DNA of 40,648 nt from JBIKVP01 sp044356745 (lineage in GTDB: Bacteria > Pseudomonadota > Alphaproteobacteria > Rhizobiales > Beijerinckiaceae). Position 1 is the stretch's first letter; the number at the start of each line of letters is the position of its first letter. The notes under the pieces were generated by a model that was not told the DNA's origin, made no database searches, and worked only from the letters and a program-made list of their open reading frames with translations. Position numbers and translations under genes: made by a program. Location of the stretch: the NCBI GenBank assembly GCA_044356745.1, contig JBIKVP010000012.1:1-40648 (forward strand). Direction: 5' to 3'. This document shows, one piece after another, positions 33,449 through 40,648 of the stretch.

Positions 33449-33985
33449 ATGCCGATACGTCCCCTTGTGATTTTACCAGATAGCCGTTTGCGTGAAAAAT
33501 CTGCACCCGTTGAGAGTATCAATGCGGATGTGCGCACGCTTGTCGATGACATGCTTGCGACAATGTATGATGCACCCGGCATTGGCCTTGCCGCCATTCA
33601 GATTGGTGTGCCGATTCAACTTGTTGTCATGGACTTAACGCGCCCTGATGAAAATGGCGATTTGCCATTAGAGCGCACGCCTCAAGTCTTTATAAATCCG
33701 AATATTGTATGGTCGTCAGAAGAATTACGTATTTATGAAGAGGGTTGCTTATCGATTCCGGATTATTACGAGGAGGTCACACGCCCTGACCGTGTGCGCT
33801 TCACCTATCAAGATATTGAAGGCAAAAAGCATGAGGTTGAAGCAGATGGTCTCTTCGCGACCTGCATTCAACATGAAGTCGATCATCTCAATGGTGTGCT
33901 CTTTATTGACTATCTTTCTAAACTCAAGCGTGATCGTTGCGTGCAAAAATTCACTAAAGCAGCGCGCCAGCGCAAAGAGGCATAA
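33449..33985 (+). CDS. def: Peptide deformylase
   Basis: A 178-residue metalloenzyme removing the formyl group from nascent proteins. All three motifs are present: GIGLAAIQ (44-51), EGCLS (98-102) and HEVDH (142-146); the Cys and the two His bind the metal and the Glu is catalytic. Length and the basic C-terminal tail are typical for the alphaproteobacterial type. fmt starts three bases after the stop, the classic arrangement. Confidence 0.97.
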   Translation: MPIRPLVILPDSRLREKSAPVESINADVRTLVDDMLATMYDAPGIGLAAIQIGVPIQLVVMDLTRPDENGDLPLERTPQVFINPNIVWSSEELRIYEEGCLSIPDYYEEVTRPDRVRFTYQDIEGKKHEVEADGLFATCIQHEVDHLNGVLFIDYLSKLKRDRCVQKFTKAARQRKEA

Positions 33986-33988
33986 CGG

Positions 33989-34954
33989 ATGAGCTTGCGC
34001 GTTGTTTTTATGGGTACACCTGATTTTGCGACAGCAACGTTATCGGAAATCATCGGTCAAGGACATGACGTTGTCGCTGTTTATACGCGTGAACCAGCAC
34101 CTGCAGGGCGGGGGATGGCTCTTAAACCCTCACCTGTGCAAGCAATGGCAGAACGCTTTGCAATCCCTATTTTTACACCAAAATCTTTGAAATCATTGGA
34201 AATTCAGCAAAAATTCCAATCGCATGATGCGGATGTCGCGGTTGTTGTGGCTTACGGATTGCTTTTACCACAAGCGATTTTAGATATGCCGCGCGAAGGC
34301 TGCATCAATCTTCATGCGTCCCTTTTACCGCGCTGGCGTGGTGCTGCGCCTTTGCAACGCGCGATTATGGCAGGAGATACTCATACTGGTGTCGCCGTGA
34401 TGCGCATGGAAGCAGGGCTTGATACGGGGCCGGTTGGCATGGTGGAGCGCCTGAGCATTACCCCTGATATGACGTCAGGTGAGCTGCATGATCGCTTGCG
34501 AGTTTTTGGGGCTGATTTGATGGCACGAGCGCTTGCAGCGCTCTCACGTGGATCGCTTCAGTTTATCCCTCAACTTGATGATGGTGTAACGTATGCAGCA
34601 AAAATCACAAATGACAACGCAAGGATAGATTGGTCACTGTCGGCTGAGCACATCCATAATCTTATTCGGGGTTTATCCCCTTTGCCAGGTGCTTATACGT
34701 TTGCTGATTTTGGCAAAGGTTCTGAGCGCATAAAAGTCTTGCGTTCACAGCACATTGAAAACCACTTTATACCCTCTGAGGCGCGAGCAGGAGCAATCTT
34801 AGACGAGACGGGTGTTGTCGTATGCGGGGATGACACTCACAAAAGCGCGATACGTCTGCTTCAGGTGCAACGCGCAGGAAAAGCCGCCATGTCGTTCAAT
34901 GATTTCATGCGCGGTGTGGGCAGTGCCTTCACAGGCCGGTTTATTCCCGCTTAA
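33989..34954 (+). CDS. fmt: Methionyl-tRNA formyltransferase
   Basis: A 321-residue enzyme that formylates initiator Met-tRNA with 10-formyl-tetrahydrofolate. The N-terminal catalytic domain carries INLHASLLPRWRGAAP, with N107, H109 and D145 as the expected active-site residues. The C-terminal OB-like domain begins near residue 205 and includes IRGLSPLPGAYT. GAGG precedes the ATG. The stop codon overlaps that of the convergent NicO gene by four bases. Confidence 0.97.
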   Translation: MSLRVVFMGTPDFATATLSEIIGQGHDVVAVYTREPAPAGRGMALKPSPVQAMAERFAIPIFTPKSLKSLEIQQKFQSHDADVAVVVAYGLLLPQAILDMPREGCINLHASLLPRWRGAAPLQRAIMAGDTHTGVAVMRMEAGLDTGPVGMVERLSITPDMTSGELHDRLRVFGADLMARALAALSRGSLQFIPQLDDGVTYAAKITNDNARIDWSLSAEHIHNLIRGLSPLPGAYTFADFGKGSERIKVLRSQHIENHFIPSEARAGAILDETGVVVCGDDTHKSAIRLLQVQRAGKAAMSFNDFMRGVGSAFTGRFIPA

Positions 34955-35928
34955 CGCTGCCAAAACAAACTTAATCCCAAAACAACAATGAATGCGGCAG
35001 CAAGAAGCTCGGCGCTGCGCATAACAACCGTAAAAAGTTTTGATGTGCGTTTTTCAGCGAGATTTAAAGCTAGGCTCTTAGCAAAGACCGCAAGTGCAGC
35101 CAGTAAACTGGTCGTAAGCGCTGTACCAAACGCCATGGCGAAAGTGGCGATAACACCCACAATAAAAAGATTTTGGGAAAGCGCAAAAACCAGAACAACA
35201 ATTGCTCCCATGCAGGGACGAATGCCAGCGGCGATAATAATACTAAAGGTTTCTACAGGTGAGCGTTTAACAAGGGCTTGTGTCATCACATCCGCACCAT
35301 GCGTACATTGATCGGTACATACATGCAGGCTGTCTGAGGGAGCCTTTGTCCACACAATCGTGCGTCGCCACAACACCCATGAGCCAACAAGCGCCATAAT
35401 CGCGTAGCTCACTTTTTCAATGATGTGGGTGCTATGCGTAATCTGTTGAGAAGTCTGGTTCAAAATCAGAGCCAGAAGTCCGACGATGATGATAGCAACA
35501 CAGGCTTGCAACATGGCCGCTGCACTACTGAGCATCACGCCCCGCTTATACTGATTTTCGCTTGCCACAATATATGCGGCAATGACAGCTTTGCCATGTC
35601 CGGGGCCAGCCGCATGAAAAACACCGTAGGCAAATGAAAGACTTAAAAAAGTGATCATCCCGCCGGTTTCAGAGAGCTTGCCAAGCATCTGTGTCAGCGC
35701 ACGATAAAACTGGCTTTGCCATGCAAGAAGTTGCGCACTTATGCCTGATACACTACCCGCTGTTTCACGCATACCAATTCCGAATGGGGAACGTACAGGT
35801 GTAGGCGCTGACGCTTCAGGAAAAAAGATTATCCCCACCAGCGCCATCAATCCGACAGCACTCAAACAAGCGATGAGCATGAGCAGCACGCGAATTAAAA
35901 ACGGGGGAATGCGAAACGTGTTAGACAT
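34951..35928 (-). CDS. NicO/RcnA-family nickel-cobalt transporter
   Basis: A 325-residue inner-membrane protein with about seven helices. The key motif is HAAGPGHGKAVIAAY in the third helix region, and RPCMGAIVVLVFALSQ later; both are typical of NicO-family metal transporters. The loop near residues 205-220 contains His and Cys (HVCTDQCTHG), a possible metal-sensing or binding site. The direction of transport (uptake or efflux) cannot be told. The ATG at 35928 follows the DUF1007 stop by four bases, with AAGAGC acting as ribosome-binding site. Confidence 0.88.
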   Translation of the reverse strand: MSNTFRIPPFLIRVLLMLIACLSAVGLMALVGIIFFPEASAPTPVRSPFGIGMRETAGSVSGISAQLLAWQSQFYRALTQMLGKLSETGGMITFLSLSFAYGVFHAAGPGHGKAVIAAYIVASENQYKRGVMLSSAAAMLQACVAIIIVGLLALILNQTSQQITHSTHIIEKVSYAIMALVGSWVLWRRTIVWTKAPSDSLHVCTDQCTHGADVMTQALVKRSPVETFSIIIAAGIRPCMGAIVVLVFALSQNLFIVGVIATFAMAFGTALTTSLLAALAVFAKSLALNLAEKRTSKLFTVVMRSAELLAAAFIVVLGLSLFWQR

Positions 35929-35932
35929 GCTC

Positions 35933-36625
35933 TTATGGACAAACAATAAGCGTTTTCGTTGCCATTTGCACCCCGAACTCTGTTCCCTCTAGAGAGACGT
36001 CCTGTGAAAGCTGAGCAAGCATCTCCTGCACTTTTGGATCAGGTGTTGGGCGCGAAATTTTGACTGTGCATCCTTTCGGCGCATCGACAACTTTTACAGC
36101 ATCATCTGTCTCTTTAAGCGTAAATGACACAAAATAGGTGGGATCATAAATCTCTAATCCAACAGCCTGTTTTGATTTTTGTGCATCTTTTAAGGGCAGG
36201 GTAAAGTGAAGCGTCATCTGCTTTTTATCGTATTCCAGATGATAATCTTTAGGTGCATCAAAACTTTGTTGTTTGCCGTCCATTTTCAAAAACGTGAAAT
36301 AAGCAAAATCAACAAGCGATTCCACATTCACTTTTGCAAGGTCAGCAAGTTCCTCGCGGGCATAAACGCCATCATTATTTTTATCAAGACCCTGCACCGC
36401 AAATGCCGAATAAGCCTCATCAAATGTCCACGCATGGCGCACACCCATCACCTCCCCTTGGGGATTATAATGAAGTGCTGACGTAACATTAACCCAAACA
36501 TGTGGATGCGCGACAGCAGTCGATGGGATAAGCATGCTCAGCCCTAGCGCACTCACTGAAATACGGCGCATCGCAGAATATGTACGGTACAAAATATTAT
36601 GCATTTCATTTAACAAGCTTGTCAT
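35933..36625 (-). CDS. DUF1007 family periplasmic protein with an EF-hand-like loop
   Basis: A 230-residue exported protein, partner of NicO-type transporters in many proteobacteria. A signal peptide (about 20-39) ends before the family-defining AHPHVWVNV; the His residues there may bind metal at the mature N-terminus. A loop LDKNNDGVYAREEL (about 80-93) has the spacing of an EF-hand calcium site. The remainder is beta-rich. AAGG lies seven bases before the ATG. It is the first gene of a two-gene operon with the transporter and diverges from the LysE-type gene across 48 bases. Confidence 0.88.
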   Translation of the reverse strand: MTSLLNEMHNILYRTYSAMRRISVSALGLSMLIPSTAVAHPHVWVNVTSALHYNPQGEVMGVRHAWTFDEAYSAFAVQGLDKNNDGVYAREELADLAKVNVESLVDFAYFTFLKMDGKQQSFDAPKDYHLEYDKKQMTLHFTLPLKDAQKSKQAVGLEIYDPTYFVSFTLKETDDAVKVVDAPKGCTVKISRPTPDPKVQEMLAQLSQDVSLEGTEFGVQMATKTLIVCP

Positions 36626-36673
36626 TTAAGAACCTTGCCAGTATCAACTTTAATCCTGTAGCACGTGTGTGTC

Positions 36674-37318
36674 ATGTCAACATTTTTTGAACATATCGTG
36701 TTTGAATTATCAGGGCTGGCTATTTTCGCGCTAACGTATGCCTTTTTTGTGGCGTCTCCCGGCCCCGCCGTTGCAGCGATTGTTGCACGTGCCCTTGCTA
36801 CAGGGGCAAGGCGCACATTTCCCTTCTTATTTGGGATCGCACTGGGTGATGTGATTTGGTTTACGCTTGCAGTGACAGGTCTTGCCGCAGTCGCCCGTCA
36901 TTATGAAGCCATTGTTCTCGCACTGCAATATGCTGGTGCTTTATATCTTGTCTATCTTGCTTACAAAATCTGGCGCTCATCACCAGAAGTCAATCAAGGA
37001 GCAGCAGATGTCAAGGGAGAGGGGCTAAAATTATTTTTAGGGGGCCTTGCCCTCTGTTTAGGTAATCCCAAACCGATTATCTTTTTTCTGGCTTTGCTAC
37101 CAACAGTGATCAATATTGAGGATATGTCGCTCATCCGTTATGGCGTGATTGCAAGTGTTATTGTCGTAATTTTACTTTTATCCTTAGGCGCTTACGTGAT
37201 TCTTGCAGACCGTGCGCGTCATTTGCTTAAGACACCGCGAGCCTTACGCATCGTTAATCATGCCACGGCAGTGATGATGCTTATTGCAGCCATCGCCATT
37301 GCTGTGCGATCTGCGTGA
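36674..37318 (+). CDS. LysE/RhtB-family amino-acid exporter
   Basis: A 214-residue membrane protein with six helices of the LysE/RhtB translocator family. The characteristic N-terminal VASPGPAVAAIVARALATGARR and the GNPKPIIFFLALLP motif in the middle are present. The substrate is probably an amino acid or derivative. Start at ATG 36674; a GTG three codons earlier is also in frame. There is no obvious ribosome-binding site, and the divergent DUF1007 promoter must share the short gap. Confidence 0.9.
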   Translation: MSTFFEHIVFELSGLAIFALTYAFFVASPGPAVAAIVARALATGARRTFPFLFGIALGDVIWFTLAVTGLAAVARHYEAIVLALQYAGALYLVYLAYKIWRSSPEVNQGAADVKGEGLKLFLGGLALCLGNPKPIIFFLALLPTVINIEDMSLIRYGVIASVIVVILLLSLGAYVILADRARHLLKTPRALRIVNHATAVMMLIAAIAIAVRSA

Positions 37319-37448
37319 TTTTTCGCAAAACATTAAGGATAATCGCACGTTAGGGGCATCTTGTAAGGTTTATAGCCATTTTTTTGAAGGCTATTAACGC
37401 GTTTGAAACGAGGTTTGCGCTATTTCATTAGATGTGGACGGACAGGTC

Positions 37449-37492
37449 CTGATTGGTTTTAATCAGTACCGATTATTTTTTATCGGTTTTTT
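37449..37492 (+). promoter_or_regulatory. Tandem hairpins with T-run in the cheY leader
   Basis: Two perfect 6-bp stems stand side by side: CTGATT-ggttt t-AATCAG (37449-37466) and ACCGAT-tatttttt-ATCGGT (37468-37487). The second is followed directly by TTTTT, so it looks like an intrinsic terminator, 20 bases before the cheY start and upstream of its AGGGGA. A third hairpin, ATAGCC (37372-37377) with GGCTAT (37389-37394), lies earlier. This may end the lysE-type transcript or attenuate cheY. Confidence 0.6.
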
Positions 37493-37512
37493 AAAGAAGC
37501 GGAGCAGGGGAC

Positions 37513-37896
37513 ATGGCTTTGGATTTAAGGATGCCGATCCTTGTCGTAGATGATTATCAGACGATGGTGCGTATCATCCGCAATTTGTTGAAACAACTTG
37601 GTTTTGAAGATGTCGATGATGCCAATGATGGAACAGCAGCACTCGCTAAAATGCGCGAGAAAAAATATGGGCTGGTGATTTCAGACTGGAACATGGAGCC
37701 GATGACAGGTTATGAACTGTTGCGGAACGTGCGTTCAGATGACAAATTGCGCAACACTTTGTTCATCATGGTAACGGCTGAATCGAAAACGGAAAACGTT
37801 ATTGCTGCAAAAAAGGCAGGCGTAAATAATTACATCGTCAAGCCGTTTAATGCACAAACACTCAAGGCTAAAATTGAAGCTGTGTGCGGATCTTAA
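37513..37896 (+). CDS. cheY: Chemotaxis response regulator CheY
   Basis: A 127-residue single-domain receiver. The acidic pocket is D13-D14, the phosphorylation site D58 (ISDWN), the switch Thr T88 (MVTAE) and the conserved Lys K110 (VKPF), aligning closely with E. coli CheY. Phospho-CheY would bind the flagellar switch. AGGGGA lies just before the ATG. The cheZ-type gene follows 118 bases later, separated by two strong hairpins. No CheA, CheW or receptor gene is nearby. Confidence 0.95.
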   Translation: MALDLRMPILVVDDYQTMVRIIRNLLKQLGFEDVDDANDGTAALAKMREKKYGLVISDWNMEPMTGYELLRNVRSDDKLRNTLFIMVTAESKTENVIAAKKAGVNNYIVKPFNAQTLKAKIEAVCGS

Positions 37897-37921
37897 AAGA
37901 TTTTCGCCCATAGTTTTGATT

Positions 37922-37978
37922 ACATGTCTTTTTTATACAATGAAAAAAACATGTTCAGCCTTCCTTTCAGCCTGAAAG
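37922..37978 (+). terminator. Two stem-loops between cheY and cheZ
   Basis: The first pairs ACATGT+TTTTTT (37922-37934) with AAAAAA+ACATGT (37943-37954) with a single bulged C, twelve base pairs. The second is CTTTCA-gcc-TGAAAG (37964-37978). They may terminate or stabilise the cheY message and set the ratio of cheY to cheZ expression. Neither is followed by a long T-run. Confidence 0.5.
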
Positions 37979-38014
37979 CGCGAAGCGTTTTCAATTGCCC
38001 AAAAGAGCAAGCAT

Positions 38015-38530
38015 ATGCGCTCAGACCCCACCTTGTTGAGTGTGGCGGCTAAAGCCGTGCGCACTCAAAAAACACCCTCTGCACGTGTAAAAAAACATGG
38101 TGCTAAAAAAGAATCTGATTGTGGACATGATGTCCTCGAAACACTGGTTGATGTCATTGAAGCAGCGCAACAGGATGTGAGTTTGCTTGTGAATGAAACC
38201 GCACAAGCTGTGAATGCAATTATTGAAACAGTTGAAACAATTTTGTCAGATCAAAATTTTGTATCTCTTGATAAAGACGGCAATTTATCTGATCGCCTTA
38301 TGCACATTCTTCAGGCCTGTTCATTCCAAGATATGACAGGGCAACGTTTAAGCCGTGTTGTTGAAGCGCTGCACGATTCGCATTCACGTTTTTGTGTGGG
38401 ATCGCTTAATGCCAATCTTGATGTTAAACAGATAAAGCGCGCTAAACGTCGTCAAAAGCGTCTTGCGCATGGCCCCCAGATAAATGGTAATGGACACAAT
38501 CAGGCCGATATTGATGCGCTTTTTGGTTAG
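38015..38530 (+). CDS. cheZ: CheZ-like protein phosphatase
   Basis: A 171-residue protein with the CheZ phosphatase signature SFQDMTGQ: D106 and Q110 correspond in spacing to the catalytic Asp and Gln of E. coli CheZ. The surrounding long helices (about 38-80 and 93-125) match the CheZ hairpin. The C-terminal ADIDALFG tail resembles the CheY-binding peptide of CheZ. It is shorter than the enterobacterial protein (214 residues), as usual for alphaproteobacterial versions. It would dephosphorylate the neighbouring CheY. Confidence 0.85.
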   Translation: MRSDPTLLSVAAKAVRTQKTPSARVKKHGAKKESDCGHDVLETLVDVIEAAQQDVSLLVNETAQAVNAIIETVETILSDQNFVSLDKDGNLSDRLMHILQACSFQDMTGQRLSRVVEALHDSHSRFCVGSLNANLDVKQIKRAKRRQKRLAHGPQINGNGHNQADIDALFG

Positions 38531-38682
38531 ATCATACATTTTTCGATTATAAATCGCTAAGATTGACGTGAAATCTGGGCATAACTTTTGTCCCCATGTT
38601 TGCAATTAAAAACAACTGATTGTTGATTTTATAATAATCGCTCATCTTACAGCTGTGTAAAAATGATGATGCGTGACCTCTA

Positions 38683-40593
38683 ATGGCATTGGTGGATCAA
38701 TCAGAGATTGACGCAGCGGACACCGACGCTGCTCTCAATACGGTTTTAACAGATGCCGATCAAGATAGGCATCATGTTATGCCGCGCCCGTCACCACAAG
38801 CTGATCAAAGCGAAACGATACCGCGTGAACTCACTTTTCTTATGAACGAGGGGATATCACGCGATCTATTGATGACATGCGTTAAAACCGCCCAGACATG
38901 GGGTGTGGAGCCACTTGATGCTTTGCTCGCCCTTGATGTGATGGATGAGGCAACGCTATATCGCACGCTCGCACGTCATCTGAATTGCCGCTTTATCGCC
39001 CGTGAAGATGAGGTGATTTGCACACTGCCACCCGTCTCACGAATGCCCCAAACGGGCATTTTACCCGTTCGCATGAATGAAGGTGATGAGAGACAGAATC
39101 ATCATTCACCCATCCGTTTTGCCATTGCGCCAAGTGGCTTGCACTTGACACAGCTAGCCTGTTTTGTGCGTCAAAAGCGCGATGAGCGCACAATGCTTGA
39201 TCTTGACAGCATGGCGCTTACGACACCAAACGTTTTACGCAGCATTGCCCGTTCGCACGCTCCCGCACTCATTGCGTATCAAGGCGCGAATGCATTGGCT
39301 GATCATCATGCGGCGTTGTCTATTCGTGATGGTTTAACATCGGCACAAAAGCGCTGGAGTATAAGCTGGCTGTTCATTCATGCCACACTCCTTGTCCTCA
39401 TTCCACTGAGCATGATGATAACGCTTATGGTGATTGAAACCATGCTGTTGAGCATGTTGTTCATCGTGCTAATGACTTTACGTTTAGCATCGACGTGGGA
39501 GAAACATCCCATTGCTTTACCACGCGATAAAGCGTTTGAAATTCCGGAAGCACAACTCCCTGTTTACACAGTGCTGATCCCACTTTATCGCGAAACACGC
39601 ATTGTGCCGCAACTGTTTCAAGCGCTACGAAATCTCAATTATCCCAGCGCAAAACTTGATGTGAAAATTATTATTGAAGAGGGCGATCATCTGACGCAAG
39701 AGGCTTTAAGGAATGCCTTCTTGCCAACATGGATTAATGTTGTCATTGCCCCAGATGGGCAGCCGCGCACAAAACCACGTGCGTTAAATATTGCACTCAA
39801 AGAGTCACGTGGTGATTTTCTCGTGATTTATGATGCGGAAGATGTCCCCGATCCGCTGCAACTACGCCATGCTGTTGCAATATTTGCCGCTTCATCACCC
39901 GATGTCGCCTGTTTGCAAGCACGGCTGGTGATTGATAATACAGCCGATAGCTGGTTCACAAAACTATTCACGATTGAGTATTGTCAGCTCTTTGACGGCC
40001 TTAATCCCACTTTGGCGAAATTTGGCTTGCCCGTTCCTCTTGGTGGAACTTCAAATCATTTTCGCAATACTGTCTTGCGGGACGTCATGGGGTGGGATGC
40101 GTGGAATGTCAACGAAGATGCGGATCTTGGTTTTCGCATGGCACAATGCGGCTACCGAGTGGGGGACTTGCCGTCACCTACCTTTGAGGAAGCACCGAGC
40201 TATTTTCGTGCATGGCTCAACCAGCGAACGCGTTGGCTCAAAGGCTGGATGCAGGTCTGTATCACCCATTCACGCCATCCCGTTCTCGCACTTAAAATGC
40301 TCGGAATTGTCAATTTTCTGGCTATGATCGCGTTGTCCTTTGGAACAGTATTGACCGCGCTTAGCTTTCCGTTTTTTACACTTTTAGGACTTTACACAGT
40401 GTGGATGGGCCCATTCAACGGCTTAACGATATGGCCTTGGCTCAATCATCTCATATACGCGCAGGTCATTGTGCTCTTGATTTTAGGGCTTGTGGCAATG
40501 ATCCTTCCCGCACGGCAAGCACTAAAGCGACGTCAGCTAGAAGCGCTTTTGCCGATGACATGGTTGTTACCTGTGTATACCCCTCGTGAGTGA
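38683..40593 (+). CDS. Membrane glycosyltransferase (GT2) with GspE/MshE-like N-terminal domain, C-terminus apparently truncated
   Basis: A 636-codon processive-type glycosyltransferase. Residues about 47-110 resemble the GspE/MshE N-terminal domain (SRDLLMTCVKTAQTWG, then LYRTLARHLNCRF), which in some proteins binds cyclic di-GMP. Two membrane helices (about 225-265) precede the GT-A domain (about 290-520) with VYTVLIPLYRE, the acidic YDAEDVPDP (D384), NEDADLG and the acceptor motif QRTRWLKGW (from 514). More helices follow. Relatives, as I recall, continue past LLP-LY with a Trp-rich helix and a tail ending in WEKT-like residues. Here the frame reads LLPVY, then TPRE and a stop inside the 73-bp repeat, so the native end appears to have been lost. 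The start ATG has no strong ribosome-binding site. Confidence 0.85.
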   Translation: MALVDQSEIDAADTDAALNTVLTDADQDRHHVMPRPSPQADQSETIPRELTFLMNEGISRDLLMTCVKTAQTWGVEPLDALLALDVMDEATLYRTLARHLNCRFIAREDEVICTLPPVSRMPQTGILPVRMNEGDERQNHHSPIRFAIAPSGLHLTQLACFVRQKRDERTMLDLDSMALTTPNVLRSIARSHAPALIAYQGANALADHHAALSIRDGLTSAQKRWSISWLFIHATLLVLIPLSMMITLMVIETMLLSMLFIVLMTLRLASTWEKHPIALPRDKAFEIPEAQLPVYTVLIPLYRETRIVPQLFQALRNLNYPSAKLDVKIIIEEGDHLTQEALRNAFLPTWINVVIAPDGQPRTKPRALNIALKESRGDFLVIYDAEDVPDPLQLRHAVAIFAASSPDVACLQARLVIDNTADSWFTKLFTIEYCQLFDGLNPTLAKFGLPVPLGGTSNHFRNTVLRDVMGWDAWNVNEDADLGFRMAQCGYRVGDLPSPTFEEAPSYFRAWLNQRTRWLKGWMQVCITHSRHPVLALKMLGIVNFLAMIALSFGTVLTALSFPFFTLLGLYTVWMGPFNGLTIWPWLNHLIYAQVIVLLILGLVAMILPARQALKRRQLEALLPMTWLLPVYTPRE

Positions 40594-40648
40594 AGAGTTG
40601 GCGTTATCTTTTTATTAAGGTTGTTTTGATTCCAATTTGGTATGGGTA
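40576..40648. repeat. Right copy of the 73-bp inverted repeat
   Basis: Exact reverse complement of 5-77. It begins TATACCCCTCGTGAGTGAAG and runs to the window edge, so its true length is unknown. The first 18 bases are the last codons and stop of the glycosyltransferase ORF, whose native C-terminus seems to be replaced here. Both copies present the same element end to the window, so the two presumed elements lie in opposite orientation. Confidence 0.75.

Overview
The window looks like chromosomal DNA of an alphaproteobacterium, most likely Hyphomicrobiales (Rhizobiales). The basis is gene content and order: a malic enzyme with a fused phosphotransacetylase domain, the run rsfS-rlmH-envC-ctpA-divergent polysaccharide deacetylase-rppH, hisZ next to hisG, tolQRAB, a DUF6101-type protein and an alphaproteobacterial-style CheY/CheZ pair. 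Base composition looks moderate (high forties % G+C by eye, not computed), which is low for free-living members. A type III secretion-like ring protein hints at host association, but that is inference. No rRNA, tRNA, CRISPR array or complete insertion sequence is visible.

Layout, left to right. 1-77: one copy of a 73-bp inverted repeat whose other copy closes the right edge (40576-40648). 35-2606 (minus): maeB and a small ORF that runs into the repeat. 2841-4695 (minus): an orphan SctD-like ring protein with three small unknown proteins and an intrinsic terminator. 4798-9195 (minus): a LacI-type regulator followed by UDP-glucuronate 4-epimerase, a WecA-like glycosyl-1-phosphate transferase and an SDR epimerase, a polysaccharide or O-antigen initiation operon. 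9196-9771: the only long gene-free stretch. 9772-11649 (plus): dapD and a PfkB sugar kinase. 11854-14964: DUF6101-type protein, a ScsC-like DsbA (minus), motA-motB. 15090-17331: hisZ-hisG. 17528-21553: tolQ-tolR-tolA-tolB, with a perfect 26-bp inverted repeat between tolA and tolB and no pal after tolB. 21725-28682: rsfS, rlmH, envC-like, ctpA, divergent polysaccharide deacetylase, rppH, a small twin-TM protein and a cobalamin adenosyltransferase. 28744-33325 (minus): rhomboid protease, then a GT-C-like membrane protein, GtrA, a SAM methyltransferase and a GtrB-like glycosyltransferase, a lipid-linked sugar cassette. 33449-34954 (plus): def-fmt. 34951-36625 (minus): NicO metal transporter and DUF1007 partner. 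36674-37318: LysE exporter. 37513-38530: cheY-cheZ. 38683-40593: a large membrane glycosyltransferase with a GspE/MshE-like N-terminus, apparently cut short by the right-hand repeat.

Functional themes are envelope construction and division (tol, envC, ctpA, polysaccharide loci), motility and chemotaxis (motAB, cheYZ) and core metabolism (maeB, dapD, hisZG, def-fmt). The two most unusual signals are the matching inverted repeats at both edges, best read as the same end of a mobile element inserted on both sides of this segment, and the isolated SctD-like operon. Several stem-loops (tolA-tolB, cheY leader, cheY-cheZ, the leader of the UDP-glucuronate epimerase) and two homopolymer runs inside genes also deserve attention. 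All start-codon choices were made by reading ribosome-binding sites and overlaps by eye; no searches or folding programs were run.
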